A stretch of 64,000 nucleotides of DNA from Shewanella oncorhynchi (GCF_012584455.1 NZ_JABAEB010000004.1:62001-126000), one strand, 5' to 3'. Shown: positions 8,783 to 19,139, counted from the first letter of the stretch. The notes: generated by a model from the sequence alone, not told the origin. Numbers and translations: made by a program.

Positions 8783-9973
8783 ATGTCAAAGTTAAAGCTT
8801 AACCCTTATTTCGGCGAATACGGCGGCATGTATGTGCCACAGATTTTAGTGCCAGCCCTTAAGCAATTAGAAACTGCCTTTGTGGAAGCACAGGAAGATG
8901 AAGACTTTAAAGCCGAGTTTACCGATTTACTGAAGAACTACGCAGGTCGCCCAACAGCACTGACCTTAACCCGCAATTTAAGCCCAAATCCTATGGTGAA
9001 AATCTACCTTAAACGGGAAGATTTACTCCACGGCGGTGCCCATAAAACTAACCAAGTGTTAGGCCAAGCCCTCCTTGCTAAGCGCATGGGTAAAAAAGAA
9101 ATTATTGCCGAAACTGGCGCAGGACAACACGGCGTTGCCACCGCCCTTGCCTGCGCGCTGTTAGGCTTAAAATGTAAAGTCTATATGGGTGCCAAAGACG
9201 TTGCGCGCCAATCACCTAACGTATTTAGAATGCGTTTGATGGGCGCGGAAGTAATCCCTGTCACCTCAGGTTCTGCCACCCTAAAAGATGCCTGTAACGA
9301 GGCGATGCGCGACTGGTCTGGCAGCTACGAAAAAGCCCACTATCTTCTGGGCACGGCTGCGGGGCCACATCCGTTCCCAACCATAGTGCGTGAATTCCAA
9401 CGCATTATTGGCGAAGAAACCAAGAAGCAAATGCTGGAACGTGAAGGTCGCCTGCCCGATGCCGTTATCGCTTGTGTTGGCGGCGGTTCCAACGCTATCG
9501 GCATGTTTGCTGACTTTATCGACGAACCAAGTGTCGAACTGATTGGCGTCGAACCTGCGGGTAAAGGCATAGACACGCCAATGCACGGCGCGCCGCTTAA
9601 ACACGGTAAGACAGGTATTTTCTTCGGTATGAAAGCGCCTTTGATGCAAGACAGCGAAGGGCAAATTGAAGAATCTTACTCGATTTCAGCCGGATTGGAC
9701 TTCCCCTCCGTTGGCCCGCAGCACGCGCATCTTAATGCTACAGGCCGCGCCCGTTATGAATCGGCTACCGACGATGAAGCCTTAGAAGCCTTCCAACAAC
9801 TGGCGCGCTGTGAAGGGATTATCCCCGCATTAGAATCAGCGCATGCTATCGCCTATGCCGTCAAAATGGCGCGCGAGTGCACCAAAGAAACCATTTTAGT
9901 GGTCAATCTTTCCGGTCGTGGCGACAAAGATATTTTCACCGTTTCTGACATTTTGAATGGTAAAGAGGAATAA
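8783..9973 (+). CDS. trpB: Tryptophan synthase beta chain
   Basis: 396 residues, PLP-dependent beta subunit that condenses indole with serine. The PLP lysine is in [14 protein letters not shown] (about residues 81-94), the phosphate-binding glycine loop is [12 protein letters not shown], and the C-terminal SGRGDKD is conserved. It has a strong AAGGAAAAAGG site. It follows trpCF after 178 nt in which I see no gene or clear promoter, and precedes trpA by 5 nt. Confidence 0.97.
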   Translation: MSKLKLNPYFGEYGGMYVPQILVPALKQLETAFVEAQEDEDFKAEFTDLLKNYAGRPTALTLTRNLSPNPMVKIYLKREDLLHGGAHKTNQVLGQALLAKRMGKKEIIAETGAGQHGVATALACALLGLKCKVYMGAKDVARQSPNVFRMRLMGAEVIPVTSGSATLKDACNEAMRDWSGSYEKAHYLLGTAAGPHPFPTIVREFQRIIGEETKKQMLEREGRLPDAVIACVGGGSNAIGMFADFIDEPSVELIGVEPAGKGIDTPMHGAPLKHGKTGIFFGMKAPLMQDSEGQIEESYSISAGLDFPSVGPQHAHLNATGRARYESATDDEALEAFQQLARCEGIIPALESAHAIAYAVKMARECTKETILVVNLSGRGDKDIFTVSDILNGKEE

Positions 9974-9978
9974 TAAAC

Positions 9979-10800
9979 ATGAGTGACACGTCTACCAACA
10001 CTGGCCGTTACCAAGCCACCTTTGCCAAACTCAAAACTGAAGGCCGTGGCGCTTTTGTCCCCTTCGTTACCCTTGGCGATCCTAGCCCTGAGTTATCGCT
10101 AAAAATTATCGATACCTTAGTGCAAAACGGCGCCGATGCCTTAGAACTGGGCTTTCCGTTTTCCGATCCCTTGGCCGATGGCCCAGTGATCCAAGGCGCT
10201 AACCTGCGTTCTTTAGCCGCAGGCACGACTCCAACGGCGTGTTTTGAATTACTGGCGCAAGTGCGTGCAAAATATCCTGAACTTCCAATCGGTTTGCTGC
10301 TGTATGCGAACTTGGTGTTTGCTAATGGCATAGATGCGTTTTACGCCAAAGCGCAGCAAGCGGGTGTGGATTCAGTACTTATCGCCGATGTGCCAGTGGA
10401 AGAATCAGCGCCCTTTAGCGAAGCCGCTAAAGCCCATGGTATTGCGCCGATTTTTATCGCACCGCCCAATGCCGACAGTGAAACCCTTGAGCAAGTGAGT
10501 AAAAGTGGTGAAGGTTACACCTATCTCTTATCCCGCGCGGGAGTCACAGGCACAGACACGAAAGCTGGCGTGCCGGTAGAGGAAATTTTATCTAAATTAA
10601 AAGCCTTTAACGCCCCACCACCGCTCCTCGGTTTTGGTATTGCCGAGCCTTCACAGGTAAGCGCCGCCATCAAAGCGGGCGCTGCGGGGGCAATTTCTGG
10701 CTCTGCCGTAGTAAAAATCATCGAAACCCACCAGCACGATGAAGTTAAGCTACTTGCAACGCTTGGGGAATTTACTCGCGCAATGAAGGCTGCAACCTAA
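9979..10800 (+). CDS. trpA: Tryptophan synthase alpha chain
   Basis: 273 residues, TIM barrel that releases indole from indole-3-glycerol phosphate and channels it to TrpB. The catalytic Glu is in [19 protein letters not shown] and the second acid (Asp) in [10 protein letters not shown]; the phosphate-binding GFGIAEP and AISGSAVV follow. Last gene of the trp operon; two hairpins follow within 90 nt. Confidence 0.97.
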   Translation: MSDTSTNTGRYQATFAKLKTEGRGAFVPFVTLGDPSPELSLKIIDTLVQNGADALELGFPFSDPLADGPVIQGANLRSLAAGTTPTACFELLAQVRAKYPELPIGLLLYANLVFANGIDAFYAKAQQAGVDSVLIADVPVEESAPFSEAAKAHGIAPIFIAPPNADSETLEQVSKSGEGYTYLLSRAGVTGTDTKAGVPVEEILSKLKAFNAPPPLLGFGIAEPSQVSAAIKAGAAGAISGSAVVKIIETHQHDEVKLLATLGEFTRAMKAAT

Positions 10801-10805
10801 GCGAG

Positions 10806-10837
10806 TCTTGATTTAAATAATCCAATATAAATCAAGA
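10806..10837 (+). repeat. Perfect inverted repeat just after trpA
   Basis: TCTTGATTTA (10806-10815) is repeated inverted at 10828-10837 with a 12-nt AT-rich loop, starting 6 nt after the trpA stop. It has no T tract, so it may stabilise the mRNA 3' end or bind a protein rather than terminate. Confidence 0.55.
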
Positions 10838-10851
10838 ATTCAATTACAAAT

Positions 10852-10888
10852 AAAATAAGTGAGGTAGACTCGTCGCCTCGCTTATTTT
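10852..10888 (+). terminator. Rho-independent terminator of the trp operon
   Basis: AAAATAAGTGAGG (10852-10864) pairs with CCTCGCTTATTTT (10876-10888), 13 pairs including one G-T, with an 11-nt loop. The flanking A and T runs would allow action in either direction. Confidence 0.8.
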
Positions 10889-11045
10889 GTTTGTATTTAC
10901 CAAGCTCTATGTTTACTCAGCCTTTATCTCCCTCAAACACAATCTATCAAGGCAATACTGACACTCACGCAGTACTACACTGACAGCGTATTTATTTAGT
11001 CACAGTTCCTCGATAGAATGCCCTATCGAAGAAAACGGACTTTTT

Positions 11046-11477
11046 ATGCAGTATCGGATCTATATTCTCGAATTAACGCCTTGGGGCTGTGGTTTTGAAG
11101 GTGAAGTTGCAGGTAAATGCGATAATGGTGCACCAATTTGGTTTTACTACCAAGGTAGCGATCAGCAGGCCGAAATTCGTTTTCCGGTTAACCAATGGGT
11201 CACAGTTGAATTGCTTGGCCGATTAGCAAGTGCCAGTCTTCAAGCTGATATGATTAAACAAACGCCACACCAGCATCTGAAATTCCCGTTGCATAACTGT
11301 CACTTTGAAGCTTCGGGACAAATCATCGACATCAGCCAAACACCCGAAGATACAATTTACCTGTTGCAATCAAATCTACCGCTCCCCTTTGATAATGAAC
11401 TAGGGAAATCCCCTATCTCGCTAGGCCATTGGGTTAATGTAACAGGCGAGCTTTGGGTAACAAATTGGATGAATTGA
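11046..11477 (+). CDS. Conserved hypothetical protein
   Basis: 143 residues; I do not recognise a domain. The N-terminus MQYRIYILELTPWGCGFEGE begins without signal peptide or membrane segment, and the chain is beta-rich and slightly acidic with several Trp residues, so a small soluble beta fold is likely. It has weak upstream signals (GAAAACGG before ATG) and stands alone between the trp terminator and the DUF2798 gene. A comparable small gene follows trpA in other Shewanella as far as I recall, but nothing in the sequence ties it to tryptophan metabolism. Confidence 0.75.
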   Translation: MQYRIYILELTPWGCGFEGEVAGKCDNGAPIWFYYQGSDQQAEIRFPVNQWVTVELLGRLASASLQADMIKQTPHQHLKFPLHNCHFEASGQIIDISQTPEDTIYLLQSNLPLPFDNELGKSPISLGHWVNVTGELWVTNWMN

Positions 11478-11548
11478 GTCGATAAAAAAAGGTATAGTGC
11501 TAGCCTGTAACAAATCATTCGCCTGATACATATCCATTAGAGGATCCG

Positions 11549-11833
11549 ATGACCATTTCTAAATCTTTACCCGATAACAAACCTCGTACTTTTTTGGGAA
11601 CACCCAAATTACCGGCCAAGTATGCCACTGTGGTGATGCCATTTTTTCTCTCTATTCTCATGAGTTGTATCGTGTCTGGGATCAGCACTTTCAATGGCGT
11701 TGGCGCTTCACCGCAATTTCTCGAACTCTGGCTCGGCGCTTGGCTGATCTCATGGGTTGTCGCCTTTCCGACACTGCTGATGGTGTTACCTTTGGTGCGT
11801 AAAATCACAGCTCATTTTGTCGATTTACGCTAG
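11549..11833 (+). CDS. DUF2798-family small membrane protein
   Basis: 94 residues with two predicted membrane helices: TVVMPFFLSILMSCIVSGI (about residues 30-48) and ELWLGAWLISWVVAFPTLLM (about 60-79). The core LPAKYATVVMPF...WVVAFPTLL...PLVRKI is the pattern of DUF2798 proteins, small inner-membrane proteins of unknown role. A GAGG site lies 9 nt before the ATG. It is monocistronic, followed by a hairpin at 11872. Confidence 0.82.
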   Translation: MTISKSLPDNKPRTFLGTPKLPAKYATVVMPFFLSILMSCIVSGISTFNGVGASPQFLELWLGAWLISWVVAFPTLLMVLPLVRKITAHFVDLR

Positions 11834-11871
11834 TTTTACGACTTAATCTTCCGATTTAACTATTTTATTTC

Positions 11872-11893
11872 AAAGCCGTTTTAGGACGGCTTT
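11872..11893 (+). terminator. Hairpin after the DUF2798 gene
   Basis: AAAGCCGT (11872-11879) pairs with ACGGCTTT (11886-11893); the 3' T run is short and interrupted, so termination efficiency is uncertain. Confidence 0.6.
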
Positions 11894-12334
11894 ATCTTAA
11901 ACTCCTTCTCTTATGCGTACAGCGACTAAAAATTACATCGATAATTGCTCGATCTGTTACCCTGTCCATATTCACTTAAACTAAAACAGTACGACCTACA
12001 CCATACCAATCGTATTAAATCAAAGCGCTCATTGAGCCCCCTGTCCACGCTTTACAATGGATTTACACTGACCGTTTAGCGGCACCTATGTTTATTGTAT
12101 AAGGATGACATGACTCCCACCTAAATCAATTTTCCTCTGCTCTCGAACCAACTCAAGCATTAATGTAACCCACTGTATTTATATATTTTATAAAAATAGA
12201 GCTCGTAAAACCCTAAATGATACATCCTCAAAACGCTGCCTAATGATCACTCCTTTGTCATTTACTTATTTGTACCATTAACCGTATCCGCCCCCCTTAT
12301 TCATCAGTTAAAAGTATTAACCCACAGCCCACCC
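11894..12334. other. Intergenic stretch without recognisable gene
   Basis: About 440 AT-rich bases between the DUF2798 hairpin and the Fur box of the siderophore operon. I found no ORF with a ribosome-binding site, no RNA fold that I recognise and no repeat with a second copy in the window. Confidence 0.5.
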
Positions 12335-12377
12335 AAATGAGAATGGTTTGCATTTGAATATTTTCACATGCTAATTT
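12335..12377 (+). promoter_or_regulatory. Fur box and probable promoter of the pub siderophore operon
   Basis: AAATGAGAATGGTTTGCATTTGA (core 12335-12354) matches the Fur pattern of paired A/T-rich hexamers (AATGAGAAT, GCATTT). It overlaps a possible -35 TTGCAT (12348-12353), which is 18 nt from a possible -10 TAATTT (12372-12377). Repression by Fe-Fur would block this promoter. The predicted leader to pubA is about 180 nt. Confidence 0.7.
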
Positions 12378-12565
12378 ACCTACCGTTGTCGGGACAGAGA
12401 CAGCAGGAAATGGCCTAAGGACTGAGCTAAAAATAGCGAGTAGAACAACGCAAGATAAATAGCCAAACAGTCTATTTTGATAACCGCATTCACTTTGGTT
12501 TGCGTCCTTAGGTAACTGATTACTGGATCGGCAACGCGCAGCAGCATGTTGCCAAGGAGGCGTAA

Positions 12566-14080
12566 GTGAGTACACAGCAAAGGGAAATGGATCGCGAAAT
12601 CTTTGATCTACTTGGTATAGGCATTGGCCCATTCAATCTTGGCCTCGCCGCCTTATCAGAACCTATTGACGGCTTTAACTGCTTATTTTTAGATGCTAAA
12701 ACCAGTTTTGACTGGCATCCAGGCATGCTACTCAAATCCTCAAGATTGCAAACACCCTTTATGTCGGATCTGGTGACTATGGCCGATCCCACCAGCCGCT
12801 ACAGTTACCTTAATTTTGCCAAGCAAACGGGCAGACTTTATCCCTTTTATATTCGTGAGAATTTCTTTTTACCTCGCCACGAATACAACTTGTATTGCCA
12901 ATGGGTGAGCCAACAACTCAGCAACCTTAAATTTGGTTTTAAGGTCACTCAAGTGGATTACAACGCAGGTGAAAGTATTTATCGAGTTACAGGTTTTGAT
13001 AGGCGCAGTGGTAAAACCCATACCTATCAATGCCGAAAGCTAGTGCTAGGCACTGGCACTGAACCTTATCTACCAAAAGACTGCCCAATCCAAGATGCAC
13101 GGGTCATGCATACCGCCAGCTATATGCAGCAAAAAACCTACCTGCAGAGTCAGAGTGCCATCACTGTAATTGGCAGTGGCCAAAGTGCGGCTGAAGTGTT
13201 TTACGATCTACTACAAGATATTGATACCTATGGCTATCAACTCAATTGGATGACACGATCAGCGCGTTTTTATCCCTTAGAATATACCAAGCTTACTTTA
13301 GAGATGACCTCGCCAGATTATGTCGATTACTTCCACGAGTTGACCCCTAATCAAAGATGCTCACTGATCGCCAGCCAGAAACAGCTCTACAAAGGGATAA
13401 ATTCTGAGCTGATAAACGACATTTACGATTTGTTATATCAAAAGCGCCTATTGGCCGATTTTCAATGCCGACTGATGACGAATGCGGCGCTGACTCATAT
13501 CGAGCCCCAAGCCAATATGCTCAAGTTGCATTTCCACCACAATGAAAAAAATCACACTTTTGAGCAAGAAACGGGCTCCGTCATTTTAGGCACAGGTTAC
13601 CACTATCGTTTACCCGAGTTTATCAGTGGTATTAAACAACAAGTCGAATTCGATGACGCCGGACAACTTAGCGTGCAGCGTGATTACAGCATAGATATTC
13701 GAGGGGATATTTTTGTCCAGAATGTCGGTTTGCATACCCATGGAATAAGCTCTCCAGATCTGGGTATGGGCTGTTATCGCAACGGCACCATCTTAAAAGC
13801 TGTGCTCGGTTATGCGCCCTACCACATTGAGGAACATATCGCGTTTCAAACCTTCGATCCGGCCAAACTTGCCAGTCATCAGCCCTGCGGCGCCAATGCA
13901 ATTAACACGCTGGATCTTAATCCAAGACATTTTCCTAAGGCACCGCACAGAAAAACTCAAGTTGATACGCCACAAACTATTCCTCCAACCAAGATTCCAA
14001 GTTCTGGCGCAAGTTCAACCGTGAGTTCAGGCGCGGGAACCAATATGCCGGTCTTAATGGCGCCGAACCAGGAGGCATAA
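12566..14080 (+). CDS. pubA: Diamine N-monooxygenase for putrebactin-type siderophore synthesis
   Basis: 504 residues, IucD/PvdA/AlcA family flavin monooxygenase that N-hydroxylates a diamine (putrescine or cadaverine) as the first siderophore step. The FAD motif GIGIGPFNLGLAAL is at about residues 17-30, the NADPH motif VIGSGQSAAEVFYD near 208, and the C-terminal lipophilic motif ILGTGYHYRLPEF near 340. Start is GTG at 12566, decided by a perfect AAGGAGG 5 nt upstream. The last 50 residues or so are a Pro/Ser/Thr-rich tail outside the family domain. Gene order pubABC-receptor-reductase matches the putrebactin cluster of Shewanella; substrate choice cannot be read from sequence. Confidence 0.9.
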   Translation: MSTQQREMDREIFDLLGIGIGPFNLGLAALSEPIDGFNCLFLDAKTSFDWHPGMLLKSSRLQTPFMSDLVTMADPTSRYSYLNFAKQTGRLYPFYIRENFFLPRHEYNLYCQWVSQQLSNLKFGFKVTQVDYNAGESIYRVTGFDRRSGKTHTYQCRKLVLGTGTEPYLPKDCPIQDARVMHTASYMQQKTYLQSQSAITVIGSGQSAAEVFYDLLQDIDTYGYQLNWMTRSARFYPLEYTKLTLEMTSPDYVDYFHELTPNQRCSLIASQKQLYKGINSELINDIYDLLYQKRLLADFQCRLMTNAALTHIEPQANMLKLHFHHNEKNHTFEQETGSVILGTGYHYRLPEFISGIKQQVEFDDAGQLSVQRDYSIDIRGDIFVQNVGLHTHGISSPDLGMGCYRNGTILKAVLGYAPYHIEEHIAFQTFDPAKLASHQPCGANAINTLDLNPRHFPKAPHRKTQVDTPQTIPPTKIPSSGASSTVSSGAGTNMPVLMAPNQEA

Positions 14081-14082
14081 TA

Positions 14083-14838
14083 ATGGCAAGCCAATTTAGT
14101 AACCATTGTTTAACGCAACTATGTTTAACGCAACTATCCGCTATTTCGAGCATTAATGGTTTTCAGTTCAGAGCGTTAGACCTTACACAAGACATTCCAA
14201 CACTACAGTCTTGGTTTAACCAAGATTACGCCAAGTTTTGGGGTATGCAGGGCTTGAACCTTGATGCCATAAAAAATCTGTTAGCAACAACAGAACACAA
14301 GTTTGCCTTGATAGGTGAATGGCAGGCCAAAGCGCTATTTATGGTGGAACTCTACGATCCCGTCCACGATGAAATCGGCCAGCACTATCGTGTTGCGCCG
14401 GGTGATTGTGGTATGCATCTGATTATCGCGCCGCCAGATGGCAAACCCGTCAGCGGCTTATCCTTGAAGGTGATGGATGCGATAGCGCAGCTCGTGCTTG
14501 AAAAACTGGCCTTTAATCGCCTCGTGGTTGAACCCGATCAACTCAATAGCAAAATTCATCGCTTAAATAGCCTGATAGGCATTCGCTATGAAAAAGCGAT
14601 TCAATTAAGCACTAAAGCTGCTTTCCTCGGATTTTGCACTGCGGCCCAGCGCCTTCAACCATCGAGCACGCCCTCTTTGATGAGCCTAGCCCAAACAACC
14701 TCAGCCCTGCCAAGCTCAGATCAGTCAATGCCTGCTCTGCCAAACTTAGCAGAACAATACTTAGCAAGCCCAACCCTAGCAAAGCCAAGCCCGCACGCGG
14801 CATCTCCAACCTCTCCCATGACATTATCGACTCTTTAG
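14083..14838 (+). CDS. pubB: N-hydroxy-diamine acyltransferase of siderophore synthesis
   Basis: 251 residues. The GNAT domain of the IucB/AlcB type spans about residues 27-190 and should succinylate the N-hydroxylated diamine made by PubA. Recognisable features are the GMHLIIAPPD strand, LNRL-like VEPDQLNSKIHRLNSLIGI and the end KAAFLGFCT. After it comes a tail of about 60 residues rich in Ser, Pro, Ala and Leu that has no counterpart in the family. It starts 2 nt after pubA behind GGAGG and ends 9 nt before pubC. The same DNA in the tail also carries a long open second frame, a by-product of its repetitive composition. Confidence 0.87.
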   Translation: MASQFSNHCLTQLCLTQLSAISSINGFQFRALDLTQDIPTLQSWFNQDYAKFWGMQGLNLDAIKNLLATTEHKFALIGEWQAKALFMVELYDPVHDEIGQHYRVAPGDCGMHLIIAPPDGKPVSGLSLKVMDAIAQLVLEKLAFNRLVVEPDQLNSKIHRLNSLIGIRYEKAIQLSTKAAFLGFCTAAQRLQPSSTPSLMSLAQTTSALPSSDQSMPALPNLAEQYLASPTLAKPSPHAASPTSPMTLSTL

Positions 14839-14847
14839 GTGAATTAG

Positions 14848-16776
14848 ATGAACTTACCCACAAAAGCCTTATTAATAAATCCATTGCCAACGCAAGATCA
14901 TCATGCTCAAGCAGTACATGCTCAACAAAGCTTGGCGCTGTCGACAACATCGACTTCTATGCCAGAGCATTTAACCCCCGCCTATTGGCAAGCGGCTAAT
15001 CGTCATTTAGTGAAGAAAATCCTCTGCGAATTCACCCATGAGAAGCTCATTACGCCGACCCTATACGGGCAAAAAACGGGGCTCAATCACTATGAACTCA
15101 GGCTCAAAGACAGCACTTATTATTTTAGTGCACGACATTATCAGCTAGATCATCTCGCGATTGATGCCGATACCATCCGCGTTTCACTTGCAGGCAAAGA
15201 ACAAACCCTCGATGCGATGTCGCTGATTATTTCCCTTAAAAATGACTTAGGGATCAGCGAAACCTTACTACCAACCTATTTAGAAGAAATCACCAGCACT
15301 CTTTACAGCAAGGCATACAAGTTAGCGCATCAGGCGATTCCCGCAGCCACACTGGCGCGAGCCGATTATCAAAGCATAGAAGCGGGTATGACAGAAGGTC
15401 ATCCGGTGTTTATCGCCAATAATGGCCGGATTGGTTTTGATATGCAGGATTACCGTCAATTTGCCCCAGAAAGCGCGATGCCGATGCAGTTAGTCTGGCT
15501 TGGAGTCCGCAAAAACAAAACCACGTTTGCCGCCCTCGAAAACTTGAGTCACGACGCGTTACTAAAGGAAGAGCTTGGCCAGCAGTTCACTGACTTCCAA
15601 CAATGTCTTAAAACCCAGCAGCATGATCCACAGGACTTCTACTTTATGCCAGTGCACCCTTGGCAGTGGCGTGAAAAAATTGCCCGCGTCTTTGCCGGTG
15701 ACATAGCCCGTGGCGATCTGGTTTATCTTGGCGAAGGCAATGAGCAATATCAAGTGCAGCAATCGATACGCACTTTCTTCAATCTTGCATCACCGCAAAA
15801 GTGCTATGTCAAAACCGCGCTTTCTATCCTTAATATGGGCTTTATGCGTGGTCTATCGCCCCTTTACATGAGCTGCACACCGCAGATCAATGCGTGGGTT
15901 GCAAACTTGGTTGAAAACGATCCTTACTTTGCCCAACAAGGCTTTGTGATCCTGAAGGAAATTGCCGCCATAGGTTACCACCACACCTATTACGAGCAGG
16001 CTCTCACCCAAGATAGCGCCTACAAAAAAATGCTTTCTGCCCTGTGGCGCGAAAGCCCACTGCCACACATTGAGCCTAAGCAAAATCTGATGACCATGGC
16101 TGCGCTACTGCATACGGATCATGAAGACAAGGCCCTTATTGCAGCCTTGATAGCCGCCTCAGGCTTACCAGCAAAGGATTGGGTCAGTCGCTACTTAAAC
16201 CTGTATTTATCGCCGCTGTTACATGCCTTTTTCGCCTACGATCTGGTCTTTATGCCGCACGGTGAAAACCTGATCTTAGTGCTCGATGAATATGTGCCAG
16301 TCAAGATTTTGATGAAAGACATAGGCGAAGAAGTCGCGGTACTCAATGGCGCGAAGCCGCTACCTGATGATGTAAAACGCCTTGCGGTGAGCCTTGAAGA
16401 AGAGATGAAACTTAACTACATCTTACTGGATATTTTTGACTGTATTTTCCGCTATTTAGCACCGCTGCTCGATGAGCAAACCTGTGTCAGTGAAAGCCAA
16501 TTCTGGGAGTTAGTGGCGGACAATGTACGTGATTACCAAGCCCAGCATCCACATTTGGCCGACAAGTTTGCCCAATACGATCTGTTTAAGGACAGCTTTG
16601 TACGTACGTGCCTCAATCGTATCCAATTGAATAATAACCAACAAATGATAGACCTCGCCGACAGGGAGAAAAACCTGCGTTTCGCCGGCGGCATCGACAA
16701 TCCCTTGGCGGCCTTTAGACAAAGCCATGCCTTTAAGCGCCCTATGCTTAGCAGCGCTGAGCAAAGGAAACGTTAA
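14848..16776 (+). CDS. pubC: NRPS-independent siderophore synthetase (macrocycle-forming)
   Basis: 642 residues, IucA/IucC family. In putrebactin synthesis PubC activates N-hydroxy-N-succinyl-putrescine with ATP, joins two units and closes the ring. Motifs seen: [17 protein letters not shown] (substrate-binding region), [26 protein letters not shown], and [20 protein letters not shown] followed by KDIGEEV, together the ATP-binding and catalytic core. The C-terminus carries the FhuF-like helical extension typical of the family. About the first 40 residues are low in conservation. Spacing of 9 nt to pubB shows co-transcription. Confidence 0.92.
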   Translation: MNLPTKALLINPLPTQDHHAQAVHAQQSLALSTTSTSMPEHLTPAYWQAANRHLVKKILCEFTHEKLITPTLYGQKTGLNHYELRLKDSTYYFSARHYQLDHLAIDADTIRVSLAGKEQTLDAMSLIISLKNDLGISETLLPTYLEEITSTLYSKAYKLAHQAIPAATLARADYQSIEAGMTEGHPVFIANNGRIGFDMQDYRQFAPESAMPMQLVWLGVRKNKTTFAALENLSHDALLKEELGQQFTDFQQCLKTQQHDPQDFYFMPVHPWQWREKIARVFAGDIARGDLVYLGEGNEQYQVQQSIRTFFNLASPQKCYVKTALSILNMGFMRGLSPLYMSCTPQINAWVANLVENDPYFAQQGFVILKEIAAIGYHHTYYEQALTQDSAYKKMLSALWRESPLPHIEPKQNLMTMAALLHTDHEDKALIAALIAASGLPAKDWVSRYLNLYLSPLLHAFFAYDLVFMPHGENLILVLDEYVPVKILMKDIGEEVAVLNGAKPLPDDVKRLAVSLEEEMKLNYILLDIFDCIFRYLAPLLDEQTCVSESQFWELVADNVRDYQAQHPHLADKFAQYDLFKDSFVRTCLNRIQLNNNQQMIDLADREKNLRFAGGIDNPLAAFRQSHAFKRPMLSSAEQRKR

Positions 16777-16812
16777 CACACCACAAAGTGGATAACCCCG
16801 AAACTTTAGCAT

Positions 16813-16828
16813 GGGCCAATGTTGGCCC
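16813..16828 (+). repeat. Short GC-rich palindrome between pubC and putA
   Basis: GGGCCAA-TG-TTGGCCC, a perfect 16-nt palindrome without a good T tract. It may trim expression of the receptor relative to the biosynthetic genes or stabilise the upstream mRNA. Confidence 0.5.
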
Positions 16829-16872
16829 AGCTTGTTTAACCCCCAACCTAAACGGAATTAAAGATCAACATT

Positions 16873-19077
16873 ATGAAGACTTTTCCTCTCTCCAGCATCG
16901 CACTCGTCTGTCGGCAAGCCCTCGTTAACCCGAAGCTATTGCTGTGCTCAGCCATGTTAGCTACGGTTCCCCATGCCACAGCTGACACTGTCGATGCGGA
17001 TAGTAAGACTAAAAAGCACCAGAAAGAAATTGAAGTCATCAATGTCATTGGCGCTAAGGACTTACACGACAACCGTTATAAAACCCAAGCGATGAACACG
17101 GCAACTGGGCTCGATTTATCCTATCTAGAAACGCCGCAATCGGTCACGTCTATCACCCGCCAAATGATGAACGATCAACAGCTTAATAGTGTCATTGATG
17201 CCATGACCAGCGTTGCGGGGATCAATGCCCGCCCAATGGATAACGACAGATACAGTATTAGTGCCCGCGGCATTGCCGTGACCAGCATTTTGTACGATGG
17301 CGTACCCACCACCTACGATACCCGCTTCAACTATGGAGATAATCTGATCGACACCGCCATCTACGAGCGAGTAGAAGTGGTACGCGGCGCGACTGGCCTC
17401 ATGACGGGAGCCGGTAATCCCTCGGCGGCCATTAACCTTATCCGTAAACGCCCGACTCAAGAGTTTATGGGCAACACCTCGTTAAGTGTGGGCTCATGGA
17501 ATAATGTGCGCGGTATGGTCGATGTTTCCAGCGGCTTAAATGACTCGGGTTCTGTACGCGGTCGCGTGGTGGCCGCCTATCAGGATAAAGATTCATTCCA
17601 AGACAGGTACGAGCAGCAGCGCACTACGCTATACGGCATAGTCGAAACCGATATTGGCGATAGCACCTTATTCACCCTTGGTGTCGATTACCAAAATGCT
17701 ACGCCGAGCGGCACTATGTCGGGCGGTTTACCGCTATTTTACAGCGATGGCAGTCGCACTAATTATGATCGTGCCACTTCAACGGCGCCCGATTGGGGCT
17801 CGGCGCATACCCAAGGCCTCAACACTTTTGCGAGTCTCGAACACAGATTAGACAACGGTTGGAACCTAAAAGGGACTTACACCTACGGCGATAACTCATT
17901 GGAGTTCGATGTACTATGGGCCACGGGATATCCTGATCCTGTAACCAATATCGGCGCCACTGCAGGCTCTATCGCCTATGTCGACGGCAGCCGCACCCAA
18001 CACAATGTGGATTTGCGCGCCGAAGGACAATACCAACTCTTTGGATTAGAACATCAATTGATGTTTGGCTGGAATGGCCAACGCCAAGAGTTCGCCAATC
18101 CCTACTATTATCCCACTGCGGCAGTACCGCCTTTGGGGGATTTTCGCGATCCGAACTTCCAATATCCAAAACCTCAATGGAAGGAAACTTATACCACGGG
18201 TTCATTTGGCGAAACCAAACAGAGTGCAGCCTATGTAGCAACTCAGCTTAATCTCAGCGACGCGTTAGCTGTCCTCGTCGGATTACGCCTCAATGAGTGG
18301 GAAACCGACCAAGATAATTTTGGCAGCCGTTACGATTTCAACATCAGCAACGAACTCACCACTTACTTCGGCCTCACCTACGCCCTGACCGAGCAATATT
18401 CGCTCTATGCCAGTTATACGGATATTTTTGCACCGCAAACTAAGCAAAGAATCGATAAAAGCTACCTAGATCCAGTCAAAGGGAAAAACTACGAAGGCGG
18501 GATTAAGGCGAGCCTGTTCGATGAGGCTTTAGATATGTCGCTGTCGGTGTTTGAGATCAGGCAAGACAATGTCGGAGTCAGCACTGGCGATGTGATCCCA
18601 GGAACAACAACGCAAGTGTATGAAGGCGTAAACGGTACAAAAACACAGGGATTCGAATTTGAATCGACGGGTAAAATCACTGATGACTGGAATCTTTACT
18701 TAGGTTACACCCAGTTCACTAGCGAAGATCCTGAAGGCAAACGTATCAGTACCACTTCACCACGCCAGCAATTAAAACTATTCACCACTTATACCTTTGG
18801 CGGTGATTGGCATAAATTGCAAATAGGTGCGGGGGTTAACTGGCAGAGCCGCGTCTACCAAACAGTTAATTCGCCACTTGGCAAAGTCGAAGTCGAGCAA
18901 GGCTCTTACGCGCTAGCGAGTCTAATGGCGAGTTACGCCTTCACCGAGCAACTTAAGCTCAGCGCAAACCTGCACAACGCCTTAGATAAAAGCTACTACA
19001 GCCAAGTCGGTCAATACAGCCAATTCCAATACGGTACGCCGCGAAGTGCCAGCTTAACCTTAGACTATCGCTTCTAA
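16873..19077 (+). CDS. putA: TonB-dependent ferric siderophore receptor
   Basis: 734 residues, outer-membrane receptor. A signal peptide is likely up to PHATA (about residues 1-36). The TonB box region EIEVINVIGAKD is near residue 52, the plug domain contains SYLETPQSVTSITRQMM and ERVEVVRGATGLMTGAGNPS, and the beta barrel ends with the classical terminal Phe in SLTLDYRF. It is placed directly behind pubABC, so ferric putrebactin (or a related macrocyclic dihydroxamate) is the expected ligand. In Shewanella this receptor has been called PutA, not to be confused with proline dehydrogenase. A 14-bp hairpin follows at 19107. Confidence 0.92.
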   Translation: MKTFPLSSIALVCRQALVNPKLLLCSAMLATVPHATADTVDADSKTKKHQKEIEVINVIGAKDLHDNRYKTQAMNTATGLDLSYLETPQSVTSITRQMMNDQQLNSVIDAMTSVAGINARPMDNDRYSISARGIAVTSILYDGVPTTYDTRFNYGDNLIDTAIYERVEVVRGATGLMTGAGNPSAAINLIRKRPTQEFMGNTSLSVGSWNNVRGMVDVSSGLNDSGSVRGRVVAAYQDKDSFQDRYEQQRTTLYGIVETDIGDSTLFTLGVDYQNATPSGTMSGGLPLFYSDGSRTNYDRATSTAPDWGSAHTQGLNTFASLEHRLDNGWNLKGTYTYGDNSLEFDVLWATGYPDPVTNIGATAGSIAYVDGSRTQHNVDLRAEGQYQLFGLEHQLMFGWNGQRQEFANPYYYPTAAVPPLGDFRDPNFQYPKPQWKETYTTGSFGETKQSAAYVATQLNLSDALAVLVGLRLNEWETDQDNFGSRYDFNISNELTTYFGLTYALTEQYSLYASYTDIFAPQTKQRIDKSYLDPVKGKNYEGGIKASLFDEALDMSLSVFEIRQDNVGVSTGDVIPGTTTQVYEGVNGTKTQGFEFESTGKITDDWNLYLGYTQFTSEDPEGKRISTTSPRQQLKLFTTYTFGGDWHKLQIGAGVNWQSRVYQTVNSPLGKVEVEQGSYALASLMASYAFTEQLKLSANLHNALDKSYYSQVGQYSQFQYGTPRSASLTLDYRF

Positions 19078-19106
19078 GTCAGATTTATATTGAGATCGTT
19101 CGAAAA

Positions 19107-19139
19107 ACCTTGTGAGCCCAAATCTTGGGCTCGCAAGGT
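19107..19139 (+). terminator. Strong hairpin after putA
   Basis: ACCTTGTGAGCCCA (19107-19120) pairs with TGGGCTCGCAAGGT (19126-19139), 14 pairs with one G-T and a 5-nt loop. There is no T tract on the 3' side, so it is more likely an mRNA-stabilising or attenuating structure than a simple terminator. Confidence 0.6.

Noticed and set aside
14634-14999. 121-codon plus-strand ORF over the pubB tail and pubC start
   Set aside because: Second open frame produced by the repetitive tail of pubB; overlaps two well-supported genes.
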